Origin: Tardiphaga sp. | Lineage (GTDB): Bacteria > Pseudomonadota > Alphaproteobacteria > Rhizobiales > Xanthobacteraceae | DNA: 7,410 bases | Direction: 5' to 3' | NCBI GenBank assembly: GCA_028290765.1 | Contig: JAQGJF010000710.1 | Span: 1-7,410 of the forward strand | In this document: positions 1 through 6,637 of the stretch, piece by piece | Layout: each line of letters opens with the position of its first letter | Position numbering within the stretch: the stretch's first letter is position 1 | Made by a program: the position numbers and the translations under genes | Notes under the pieces: generated by a model | Seen by the model: the letters and a program-made list of their open reading frames with translations, nothing else | What the model was told of the DNA's origin: nothing | Databases searched by the model: none

Positions 1-74
1 AGCCGCCGCCGCTGATTGCCGACGAAGGGCTCAGCTACACCTTGCCGGTGCTGTTCCGCGTCAAGGGCGGGTAG
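1..74 (+). CDS. 3' end of an upstream gene, possibly TonB-like (partial)
   Basis: An open frame enters from the left edge and stops with TAG at 72-74. The 23 readable residues begin with a Pro run (PPPLIADEG) and end in YTLPVLFRVKGG. A proline-rich stretch followed by a beta strand of the form 'x-LPVxFRVK' at the extreme C-terminus resembles the last strand of the TonB C-terminal domain, the periplasmic part that contacts outer-membrane receptors. This is a resemblance over very few residues, so the family call is tentative; that this is the end of a real gene is more secure. The stop lies 2 bases before the GTG of the next gene, so the two are probably co-transcribed and perhaps translationally coupled. 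Confidence 0.5.
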   Translation, partial: PPPLIADEGLSYTLPVLFRVKGG

Positions 75-76
75 GG

Positions 77-943
77 GTGGATCGCACCACCATCAGTAAC
101 GGCAGTCTCTCGGCCACCATCAAGGCAGCGGGCGCTGAGCTTTGCTCTCTGCTGGATGAAGAGGGGCATGAACTGATCTGGCAGGCCGGACCAGCCTGGC
201 CACGTCACGCGCCGATCCTGTTTCCGATCGTCGGCCGGCTCAAGAACGACGTGCTGCACCACCGCGGCAAGACCTACCCGATGAAACAGCACGGGTTCGC
301 CCGCGATCTGCGTTTTGCCTGGTCAGAAAACCTGCCGGATTCCTGCACGCTCTCTCTGCACGACAGCGAGGCCACGCACGCACAATATCCCTTTCCGTTT
401 CAGCTCGACGTCACGTTCGCCCTGCACGAAAGAAGTCTGACGATCGTCTATGACGTCACCAACAAGGGCGATGTAGGAATGCCGGCGTCGATCGGTGCGC
501 ATCCGGCGTTCAACTGGCCGCTCGCAAGCGGCGCGGACAAGTCATCGCACACGATCGTTTTTTCGCAAGTGGAGGCGGCGCCGATCCGGCGGGTGTCCGA
601 CGGGCTCCTCCGTGCGCAGACCTATCCGACGCCGGTTCAAGGCACGATACTGCCGCTGTCGGAGACGCTGTTCGTGGACGACGCCGTGATCTTCGAGCAT
701 CTCGCCAGCCGTTCGCTTCGTTATGATGCACCCGGACAACCGGGGATCGAATTCTCCTGGCAGGGATTCCGCGAGCTCGGCCTGTGGTCGAAGCCCACCG
801 GCGCGCCGTTCCTGTGCATCGAACCGTGGCACGGCTTTGCCAGCCCCGCCGATTTCGACGGCGAATTCGACGACAAGCCGGGGTTGATGCATCTCGCCGC
901 TGGCGAAACACGAAGTTTCAGCCATCGCGTCACGGTCGGCTGA
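77..943 (+). CDS. Aldose 1-epimerase family protein (galactose mutarotase-like)
   Basis: A cytoplasmic protein of 288 residues with no signal peptide, of the galactose mutarotase-like beta-sandwich family (COG2017, LacX/YeaD-like branch). The family interconverts alpha and beta anomers of free sugars or hexose phosphates. Visible landmarks are FPIVGRLKN (Arg54), QHGFARD (His72), GAHPAFNWP (His142) and IEPWHGF (Glu249). These match in order the substrate Arg, the two active-site His and the catalytic Glu known from GalM, so the protein looks catalytically intact. The length suits the short LacX-like branch better than full-length GalM (about 340 residues). The start is GTG at 77, supported by an AAGGGCGGG purine stretch at 63-71 inside the end of the preceding gene. 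The substrate cannot be read from the sequence. The next gene is convergent, 57 bases away, and no strong terminator hairpin is visible between them. Confidence 0.92.
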   Translation: MDRTTISNGSLSATIKAAGAELCSLLDEEGHELIWQAGPAWPRHAPILFPIVGRLKNDVLHHRGKTYPMKQHGFARDLRFAWSENLPDSCTLSLHDSEATHAQYPFPFQLDVTFALHERSLTIVYDVTNKGDVGMPASIGAHPAFNWPLASGADKSSHTIVFSQVEAAPIRRVSDGLLRAQTYPTPVQGTILPLSETLFVDDAVIFEHLASRSLRYDAPGQPGIEFSWQGFRELGLWSKPTGAPFLCIEPWHGFASPADFDGEFDDKPGLMHLAAGETRSFSHRVTVG

Positions 944-1000
944 ACAGTCTTTCGGATCGATTGCCGAACACGGAACGATTGGCTGCTGCCAGGTGCGTTT

Positions 1001-2314
1001 TCAGCGTTCGGCCGCGAAGATGCGCCATTCGCCGGGAACGCCCTTGAGAGCCTGGGTACCGCGGTCGCCGAAGCGCAACCCCGAGCCGGCCACCAGATCC
1101 TTCACGGTACTCGACACCAGTACCTCGTTGGCGCCGGCCAGCGCCGCGACGCGGGCGCCGATGTGAACGGCGATGCCGCCGACATCGTCGCCGATCATTT
1201 CGCACTCGCCGGTATGAAGTCCAGCACGGACTTCAATGCCGAGCGGCCGGAGCTCCTCCGTGATCGCACAGGCACAGCGAACGCCGCGCGCCGGACCGTC
1301 GAAGGTAGCGAGAAATCCGTCGCCGGTCGTCTTGACCTCATGGCCGCGAAAGCGCGTCAGATTGCGACGGATCGTGGCATGATGATTGTCGAGCAGATCG
1401 CGCCAGCGCTGGTCGCCGAGGGCGGCGGCCTTTTCGGTCGAACCGACAATATCGGTGAACAGAACCGTGGCGAGGACCCGGTCGACCGCGACCGGCGCCC
1501 GTGATCCGGTCAGGAACTCCTCGATGGCATCTGAGATGTCGTCGGCGTTCTCGCCGACATAGAACAGATGATCGATGCCGGGAAGTTCGACCAGGCGGGC
1601 GCCGGCTATCCGCGCCGCCATGTCGCGTCCGCCCTCCACATTGACGGTCTTGTCGCCGGTTCGGTGGATCACCAGGGTCGGCACCCGAACCGCGGGAAGA
1701 ATTCCGGTGATGTCGATCTGGCTGTTCATGCGCATCAGCGCGGTCACGGCCGCCGGGCTGGCGCCGAGCCGTTCGTTGCGCCCCCACCAGCGCTGGAAGG
1801 CTGCGTCGTCCGCGCGGGAAGGGGCGAATCTCTGCACGCTGCCGCCGGTGCCCCATGCCTTTTCGACATAACCGAAAAACGTCGCCAGCGCCTCGTCGGT
1901 CGGAAACCAGTAGGAAAATCTCGAAAAACTCCCATAGAGGGCGAGCGCACGGCAACGCTCGGGGTAGGTCGCGGCAAACAGAACGGATAGCGGCGCGCCT
2001 TCGGAAATCCCGAGCAGCGCGGCCTGTTCCATGCCGGCAGCATCCATCACGGCCCGGAGGTCGTCCATGCGCTGGTCGAGGCCGGGAAGCTCAGTGACCC
2101 GATCCGACATGCCGGTGCCACGCTTGTCGAAGGTCACCACGCGGGCGTAGCTGCCGAGGCGGGTGAGAAAGCGGGCGAAGTCGGGTTCGTCCCAGTAATT
2201 CTCCACATTCGAAACGAAACCAGGGACCATGACCAGGTTGATGGGGCCGTCGCCAAACACCTGATAGGCGAGATGAACGTCGCCGCTCCTGGCATATTGC
2301 GTCACCACCTGCAT
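1001..2314 (-). CDS. Alpha/beta hydrolase fused to class III adenylate/guanylate cyclase
   Basis: A 437-residue soluble two-domain protein. Residues about 1-270 are an alpha/beta hydrolase: oxyanion region PGF (31-33), nucleophile elbow GISEG (Ser104), acid in RTGDK (Asp221) and His249 in PGIDHLF, so the triad looks complete. Residues about 280-437 are a class III cyclase domain: metal Asp288 in LFTDIVGST, substrate Lys328 and metal Asp332 in VKTTGDGF, Asp377 at the usual adenine-selecting position, and Arg388. Lys plus Asp predict ATP rather than GTP as substrate. The transition-state Asn of the usual VNxAxR motif is His384 (VHIGAR). The same domain order is known in mycobacterial Rv1900c. 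Class III domains work as dimers, so this one should homodimerise; no membrane segment is present. ATG at 2314 has GGGGGATGG upstream. The hydrolase half may sense or turn over a small molecule that tunes cAMP synthesis, which is inference. Confidence 0.95.
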   Translation of the reverse strand: MQVVTQYARSGDVHLAYQVFGDGPINLVMVPGFVSNVENYWDEPDFARFLTRLGSYARVVTFDKRGTGMSDRVTELPGLDQRMDDLRAVMDAAGMEQAALLGISEGAPLSVLFAATYPERCRALALYGSFSRFSYWFPTDEALATFFGYVEKAWGTGGSVQRFAPSRADDAAFQRWWGRNERLGASPAAVTALMRMNSQIDITGILPAVRVPTLVIHRTGDKTVNVEGGRDMAARIAGARLVELPGIDHLFYVGENADDISDAIEEFLTGSRAPVAVDRVLATVLFTDIVGSTEKAAALGDQRWRDLLDNHHATIRRNLTRFRGHEVKTTGDGFLATFDGPARGVRCACAITEELRPLGIEVRAGLHTGECEMIGDDVGGIAVHIGARVAALAGANEVLVSSTVKDLVAGSGLRFGDRGTQALKGVPGEWRIFAAER

Positions 2315-2438
2315 GGACCATCCCCCATGAGACCGCGGGGATCCCGCGATCGAACTCTGGCCTCAACCATAGCAAACAATTTCGACGATCGGAAAAACGA
2401 AGAGGCCGAAATGGCCGGCCTGAAGCGACCACAGCCTT

Positions 2439-2466
2439 GCAACAGACTATCCAATTCGGCTGTTGC
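2439..2466. promoter_or_regulatory. Candidate operator dyad GCAACAG-N14-CTGTTGC
   Basis: A perfect 7-bp inverted repeat with a 14-base spacer, so half-site centres are 21 bases apart, or two helical turns. It lies in the 245-base divergent region between the hydrolase-cyclase gene and the GST-ligase unit, about 95 bases before the GST start. Position and spacing would suit a dimeric repressor or activator site, but no regulator gene is adjacent and a short dyad can occur by chance. Confidence 0.25.
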
Positions 2467-2478
2467 GCCTTCAAATAC

Positions 2479-2490
2479 TTTAAGCTTAAA
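2479..2490. promoter_or_regulatory. AT-rich perfect 12-base palindrome in the divergent region
   Basis: TTTAAGCTTAAA reads the same on both strands and stands out as AT-rich in GC-rich DNA. It sits 70-81 bases upstream of the chosen GST start and just after the 2439-2466 dyad. It could overlap a promoter -10 region or be a regulator half-site pair. No convincing -35/-10 pair with proper spacing was found, so this is only a positional candidate. Confidence 0.2.
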
Positions 2491-2559
2491 AGGATCGCGG
2501 CATCTGCGGGGTCGCCGACGGCCAGGCTTGGTATGAACCCGAAAACGGGAAGAAGTGCT

Positions 2560-3255
2560 GTGTCTTTGATCCTCTATGAATTGACCGGGCGGAACGGCGA
2601 ACGCTACAGCCAGTTTTCCTGGCGCTCCCGGCTCGCGCTCGCCCATATGGGATTAGAGACCGAGACCCGCCCGGTCCGGGTCAGCGACAAGGAAACGATC
2701 GCTTTCAGCGGCCAGAAAAACGTTCCCATTCTGGTGGCCGGCAGCACCGTGGTCCCGGATTCCTGGCGCATCGCCGAATATCTCGCTGCCGAATACCCCT
2801 CGAAACCTTCGCTGTTCGGATGCGAGGCCGGCCGCGGCCTGGCGCGTTTCGTCAATGCGTGGGTCGATCGTCAGGTGATTCCGCACGTTGTGCCGCTGCT
2901 GATGATCGACGTGATCGACTGTGTCGACGTCGAGGATGGGCTGCATCTGCGCGGTCAGATGGAAAAGGCATTCCGCAACACGCTGGAGACGCTGGCGGAG
3001 AACCGCAACACCGACATCGTCGCCTTCCGGCGCCTGCTCGATCCCGCACGAACGACGCTGCGCGCGCAGCCTTTCCTGTCGGGAAGCAAACCCGCTTACG
3101 CCGACTACATTCTGTTCAGCGTGTTCCAATGGGCCAGGATTGTCAGCCGCTGCGATCTGCTGGAAAGCGGCGACGCCGTTGCGGACTGGCGCGAGCGCAT
3201 GCTCGATCTGTTCGGCGGGCTCGCCCGTGCGGAACCCGCGCGCTCCGGACCTTAG
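2560..3255 (+). CDS. Glutathione S-transferase family protein, LigE-like clade
   Basis: A 231-residue cytosolic GST-fold protein. Residues 1-80 form the thioredoxin-like domain: start SLILYEL, active-site region FSWRSRLAL with Ser20 where related proteins often carry Cys, cis-proline segment NVPIL (Pro56), and the glutathione-binding PDSW (Asp67-Ser68). Residues about 90-231 are the helical domain with the clade-typical ADYILFSVFQWARIVS and WRERMLDLFGGLAR. The layout resembles bacterial beta-etherase (LigE)-like GSTs, which cleave or isomerise aromatic or other electrophilic substrates with glutathione; the real substrate is unknown. I chose GTG at 2560 because GGGAAG (2547-2552) sits 7 bases before it and the family fold begins right there. 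ATG at 2533 in the same frame would add nine residues but lacks a ribosome site. The acyl-CoA ligase follows after 13 bases, so the two form one operon. Confidence 0.88.
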   Translation: MSLILYELTGRNGERYSQFSWRSRLALAHMGLETETRPVRVSDKETIAFSGQKNVPILVAGSTVVPDSWRIAEYLAAEYPSKPSLFGCEAGRGLARFVNAWVDRQVIPHVVPLLMIDVIDCVDVEDGLHLRGQMEKAFRNTLETLAENRNTDIVAFRRLLDPARTTLRAQPFLSGSKPAYADYILFSVFQWARIVSRCDLLESGDAVADWRERMLDLFGGLARAEPARSGP

Positions 3256-3268
3256 CGGGGATATCGGC

Positions 3269-4912
3269 ATGACGACTCCTGAGCCCGGTCCTGAAATCCC
3301 GTTGGAGAGAGCCGTCTTGCCACATGCATCGAGTCCGGAATCGCCAGCGCTCGCCGACGCCACCCTTCGCGGCTGGGTCGGGAAATGGGCGGAGCAATCG
3401 GCAGGGTCCTCGGCGCTGTGTTCGGGTGCCGAGACCATAAACTTCGCGGGGCTTCACGAAAGGGCGATGGCGCTAGCGGGCTTCTTCGGCGGCCTCGGCC
3501 TGAAGCGCGGCGACGTCATTGCCGCCCAGTTGCCCAACGGCGTTGAATTCGTCCTGACCCTGCTTGCCGCGAGCTATATCGGCGCGGTCCTGCAGACGAT
3601 CCACATGCCGTACCGTGCGGCGGAGATCGAGCCGTTGCTCGCGCACAGCAAGGCGAAGGCGGTCGTATGCCTCGGAAGACTGAAAGATTTCTCCCCGGCC
3701 GAATTCATCGTTTCTCTGCGGCCCAGGATGCCTGGCCTCCAGCACGTTATCGCTGTCGGCGAGGGGCATGGATCGTCCGCTCATCCGTTCCCGGATGGCC
3801 ATGTTTCTCCAGACGCGCCTGCGTTCAAACGCCCGGTTGCGGCGGATCTGTTCCTGCTGCTTTACACCTCGGGCACCACTGCTGCTCCCAAAGGCGTGCC
3901 GATCGCCTACCGCAAGTTTCTTCCCAATGCGGCGCTGTCGGCCCGCGAATTGAATATCGACGACACCTCGGTGCTGCTGTCCGCCGCACCCTTCACCCAT
4001 CTTTACGGCCTGTTCTCGCTCAACCTTGCTTTTTCCGCCGGAGCGACAACGGCATTGCTGCCGGCCTATTCGCCCGCCTTGCTGGCGGACGCTCTGGATC
4101 GGCATCGTCCCACCGGCCTGTTTGTCGCTCCCGCCCACATGACGGCATGTCTGAATGAAGGGTTGCTGACGCGGGAGCGCCTGGCGTCGCTGCGCTTCGT
4201 CCTCATTTCCGGTTCGTATTGCCCGCCGGAACTGGCGCAATCGGTCCAGGATCTGATGCCGAATGGCGACGTCTTGCAGCTATGGGGCATGAGCGAACTT
4301 CAGGCAGGGTCGTTCACTCGCCCGGGAGACGATCCCCGGGCCAGGTTTACGACCACCGGTCGCGCCAGTCCCAACACCGAATTACGCGTCACGCTCGACA
4401 ACCAATCCGTCTCCTCCAATACGGAAGGCGAGCTGGAAGTGCGCGGGCGCTCGCTGTTCGATGGCTATCTCGACAACCCCGACGATACGTCGCGCGCCTT
4501 CACGGAAGATGGCTGGTTCCGGACCGGCGATCTCGCCCTCATCGACGAAGCCGGCAACGTACAACTCACGGGCCGCCTGAAAGACGTGATCAATCGCGGT
4601 GGCGTAAAATTCAATCCGGCCGACGCCGAGGCGCTCATTGCTCGCCACCCCGACGTCGCAAGCTGTGCGATCGTGCCGGCGCCGGATGCCGTACTTGGCG
4701 AGCGGGCCTGCTGTTTCGTGGTTCTGAAGGACCGCGCGAATAGTTTGCGTCTCGAAGACCTGTGCGATTGGCTCAGGACCCACAACGTCGGCAAGCTCAA
4801 ATGGCCCGAGCGACTTGAAGTGATCGACGAAATGCCGATGACGCCGACACGCAAGGTCATGAAAGGCGAGTTGGCAAGACGCCTGTCGCAGCCGAACGGG
4901 CCGTTAGTCTAG
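3269..4912 (+). CDS. AMP-dependent acyl-CoA (or aryl-CoA) synthetase
   Basis: A 547-residue class I adenylate-forming enzyme. It is expected to activate a carboxylic acid with ATP to an acyl-adenylate, then transfer it to CoA. All core motifs are present in order: phosphate-binding loop YTSGTTAAPKG (199-209), the A4 region with PFTHLYG (241-247), A5 WGMSE (339-343), ATP-ribose Asp421 in WFRTGDLA, hinge and Arg436 in GRLKDVINRGG, and catalytic Lys529 in TPTRKVMKGEL. The protein therefore looks fully active. About 30 extra residues at the N-terminus are Pro/Ser-rich and may be flexible. ATG at 3269 follows GGGGA (3257-3261) at good spacing. The substrate pocket does not tell me the acid: aromatic, cyclohexane-type and medium-chain acids are all possible. 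Coupling to a LigE-like GST hints at aromatic or electrophilic substrates, which is inference. Confidence 0.94.
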   Translation: MTTPEPGPEIPLERAVLPHASSPESPALADATLRGWVGKWAEQSAGSSALCSGAETINFAGLHERAMALAGFFGGLGLKRGDVIAAQLPNGVEFVLTLLAASYIGAVLQTIHMPYRAAEIEPLLAHSKAKAVVCLGRLKDFSPAEFIVSLRPRMPGLQHVIAVGEGHGSSAHPFPDGHVSPDAPAFKRPVAADLFLLLYTSGTTAAPKGVPIAYRKFLPNAALSARELNIDDTSVLLSAAPFTHLYGLFSLNLAFSAGATTALLPAYSPALLADALDRHRPTGLFVAPAHMTACLNEGLLTRERLASLRFVLISGSYCPPELAQSVQDLMPNGDVLQLWGMSELQAGSFTRPGDDPRARFTTTGRASPNTELRVTLDNQSVSSNTEGELEVRGRSLFDGYLDNPDDTSRAFTEDGWFRTGDLALIDEAGNVQLTGRLKDVINRGGVKFNPADAEALIARHPDVASCAIVPAPDAVLGERACCFVVLKDRANSLRLEDLCDWLRTHNVGKLKWPERLEVIDEMPMTPTRKVMKGELARRLSQPNGPLV

Positions 4913-4964
4913 GCCGGGGCGGTTAACGCATGAGGGCTTTAAGCTGAATCGGGAAAGCTAACTT

Positions 4965-5048
4965 CGTCATTGCGAGGAGCTCTTGCGACGAAGCAATCCA
5001 GCTCTTGCTTCTTGGCTCCTGGATTGCTTCGCTTCGCTCGCAATGACG
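4965..5048. repeat. Long imperfect palindromic intergenic repeat (REP/MITE-like)
   Basis: The outer arms CGTCATTGCGAG (4965-4976) and CTCGCAATGACG (5037-5048) are perfect complements of 12 bases. The inner arms CGAAGCAATCCAG (4989-5001) and CTGGATTGCTTCG (5019-5031) are perfect complements of 13 bases. Between outer and inner arms lie 12 bases on the left and 5 on the right, and the apical loop is 17 bases (5002-5018). From memory this matches a repeat scattered between genes in Bradyrhizobium and Rhodopseudomonas. It fills the space between the convergent ligase and dehydrogenase genes, so its transcript could fold into a strong hairpin from either side and end or protect both mRNAs. There is no T-tract, so it is not a classic intrinsic terminator. 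Confidence 0.85.
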
Positions 5049-5070
5049 GGGCTGATGTCACGGAACTAAC

Positions 5071-5090
5071 TTAAAGTCATCCCGCTTTAA
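5071..5090. repeat. Small AT-rich inverted repeat at a gene's stop codon
   Basis: TTAAAG (5071-5076) and CTTTAA (5085-5090) form a 6-bp inverted repeat with an 8-base loop. The right arm contains the stop codon of the leftward dehydrogenase gene. The stem is AT-rich and weak, so a termination role is doubtful. Confidence 0.3.
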
Positions 5091-5833
5091 TAGGTCGCTC
5101 GGCCGCCGGAAATGTCGAACACCGCGCCGGTCGAGAAGGCGCAGTCCTCGGATGCCAGCCACGCCACCATCGCCGCCAGCTCTTCGACCAGGACGAAACG
5201 TCCCTTGGGGATCTTGGAGAGCATGAAATCGATGTGCTGCTGGGTCAGCTGATCGAAGATGGCGGTCTTGGCGGCCGCCGGCGTCACCGCATTGACGGCG
5301 ATCTCGTAACCGGCGAGCTCCTTGCCGAGCGATTTGGTCAGCGCGATCAGGCCGGCCTTCGACGCCGAATAATGTGCGGCATTCGGATTGCCTTCCTTGC
5401 CGGCGATCGAGGCGATATTGACGATGCGGCCATAGTTCTGCTTAACCATCGACGGCACGATCGCCTTGCAGCAGATGAAGGGGCCGTCGAGATTGATGCG
5501 CAGCACCTTGCGCCATTCGTCGAGGTCGGTTTCCCACACCGTCTTGTTGACCCCGGCGATGCCGGCATTGTTGACCAGAATATCGATCTTGCCGAGCGCC
5601 TTGAGCGTGGCGTCGCGCGTTTTCTCGACCGCGGCAAGGTCCGACACGTCGACCCCGAACGCGGTGACTTCAGCGCCGATGGCCTTGGCGGTCTTCTCCG
5701 CGAACGGCAGATCATGATCCCAGATCGCGACCTTGGCGCCGGAACTTACAAAACGCTCGGCGATGGCGCGGCCAAATCCCTGCGCGCCGCCGGTAACGAC
5801 GGCGCAGCGGCCGGCGAGGTCGATCTTGTTCAT
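5087..5833 (-). CDS. Short-chain dehydrogenase/reductase (FabG-like classical SDR)
   Basis: A 248-residue Rossmann-fold oxidoreductase with all classical SDR landmarks: cofactor loop TGGAQGFG (14-21), Asp39 at the end of strand 2 (predicting NAD(H) over NADP(H)), Asp62, NNAG (88-91), Asn114, and the catalytic Ser142, Tyr155 and Lys159 in YSASK. One oddity is that the usual 'PG' after strand 6 is Pro185-Ala186 (NAVTPAAAKT). The protein ends GGRATY. Such enzymes are often annotated as 3-oxoacyl-ACP reductases, but the NAD-type Asp and the operon with a sugar-acid dehydratase point to a sugar or 2-keto-3-deoxy-sugar-acid dehydrogenase; this is inference from context. The start ATG at 5833 has AAAGG upstream at rather long spacing. 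It is the last gene of the leftward operon, 26 bases after the preceding dehydrogenase. Confidence 0.94.
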   Translation of the reverse strand: MNKIDLAGRCAVVTGGAQGFGRAIAERFVSSGAKVAIWDHDLPFAEKTAKAIGAEVTAFGVDVSDLAAVEKTRDATLKALGKIDILVNNAGIAGVNKTVWETDLDEWRKVLRINLDGPFICCKAIVPSMVKQNYGRIVNIASIAGKEGNPNAAHYSASKAGLIALTKSLGKELAGYEIAVNAVTPAAAKTAIFDQLTQQHIDFMLSKIPKGRFVLVEELAAMVAWLASEDCAFSTGAVFDISGGRATY

Positions 5834-5859
5834 GGCGGAAACCTTTGGTCGGATGAGTG

Positions 5860-6591
5860 TCAGAGCATGTATCCGCCATCGACAACAAGGTCGACGCCGG
5901 TGGTGAAAGCGCTTTCGTCGCTGGCGAGGTACAGGGCCATATCGGCGATTTCCTCAGCGGTACCCAAGCGGCCCATCTTCTGGCGTGCGACGAATTTTTC
6001 GCGTCCGTCCGGACCGGCTGCCGCGGCGCGGTCCAACATCGACGGCGTTTCCACCGTGCCGGGACAGATGCTGTTGCAACGGATGCCCTGGGTAATGAAA
6101 TCGAGTGCGACCGAGCGCGTGAGCAGCGACACCGCCGCTTTCGACGCACTGTAGACATAGCGGTTGGCCGGCGGCCGCAACGCGGCGCATGATGAGATGT
6201 TGACGATGCTGCCACCTCCGCCCGCCAGCATCGCCGGCAGGAACGCCTTGATAGTCCGGTGCATGGACTTGACGTTGAGGTCGAACGAGAAATCCCAGTC
6301 TTCCTCCGAACACTCCAGGATGGTTCCGTGATGCACGAAGCCGGCCGCGTTGAGCAGGATGTCGATTTTGCCGACCTGCTTGGCGAACGCGTTGACGTCG
6401 GCGGTGTTGCGAACATCGAGCCGTTTCGTCTCGGCGACACCTTCCTGGGCCAGGGTGGCGATGCCCTTTTCATTGATGTCGGTGGCGATCACCGTCGCGC
6501 CCTCGCGCGCAAATGCGACAGCGCAGGCGCGTCCGATGCCCGCGGCCGCGGCGGTGACAACGGCGCGTTTGCCCTTGAGGCGGTCTGACAT
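5860..6591 (-). CDS. BDH2/DHRS6-like short-chain dehydrogenase, probable 2-keto-3-deoxy-sugar-acid dehydrogenase
   Basis: A 243-residue classical SDR: cofactor loop TAAAAGIG (13-20), Asp38 in ATDIN (NAD-type), NAAG (81-84), Asn106, and catalytic Ser134, Tyr147 and Lys151. Long stretches resemble human BDH2 (DHRS6) as I remember it, including the AGFVHHGT segment (83-90), DWDFS (98-102), QGIRCN and CPGTV. Arg144 and Arg188 fall at the places of arginines that bind the substrate carboxylate in BDH2, and Arg203 is close to the third. A carboxylate-bearing hydroxy-acid substrate is therefore likely. Bacterial relatives include 2-keto-3-deoxy-L-fuconate dehydrogenases, which fits the upstream IlvD/Edd dehydratase. 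ATG at 6591 is chosen because GGGAGA lies 5 bases before it and the fold begins there. The frame stays open to 6873, but that extension runs through a palindromic repeat. Confidence 0.94.
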   Translation of the reverse strand: MSDRLKGKRAVVTAAAAGIGRACAVAFAREGATVIATDINEKGIATLAQEGVAETKRLDVRNTADVNAFAKQVGKIDILLNAAGFVHHGTILECSEEDWDFSFDLNVKSMHRTIKAFLPAMLAGGGGSIVNISSCAALRPPANRYVYSASKAAVSLLTRSVALDFITQGIRCNSICPGTVETPSMLDRAAAAGPDGREKFVARQKMGRLGTAEEIADMALYLASDESAFTTGVDLVVDGGYML

Positions 6592-6637
6592 GGTGTTCTC
6601 CCGGAGTTCTATTTGATTGTGCAATGCGCCTGAACGA

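Noticed and set aside
944..1000. Terminator between the convergent epimerase and cyclase genes
   Set aside because: No stable GC-rich hairpin with a T-run is visible in these 57 bases.
2437..2559. Upstream extension of the GST protein to ATG 2437 or ATG 2533
   Set aside because: The extra residues do not resemble the family, run through the dyad region, and lack a good ribosome site. GTG 2560 has GGGAAG at proper spacing.
2921..3268. N-terminal extension of the acyl-CoA ligase frame overlapping the GST gene
   Set aside because: The stretch is Arg/Ser/Cys-rich and reads as an out-of-frame shadow of the GST. ATG 3269 has its own ribosome site and the ligase fold begins after it.
2653..3438. 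Long minus-strand frames opposite the GST and ligase genes (also 3473-4240)
   Set aside because: Their composition is that of antisense shadows in GC-rich DNA, with no family motifs, and they overlap strongly supported genes.
4965..5048. CRISPR array or intrinsic terminator
   Set aside because: There is one palindrome with no repeat-spacer periodicity, and no T-tract follows either stem.
5234..6154. 306-codon plus-strand frame opposite the two dehydrogenases
   Set aside because: It spans two genuine minus-strand genes and their gap. Its residues mirror those genes and show no domain.
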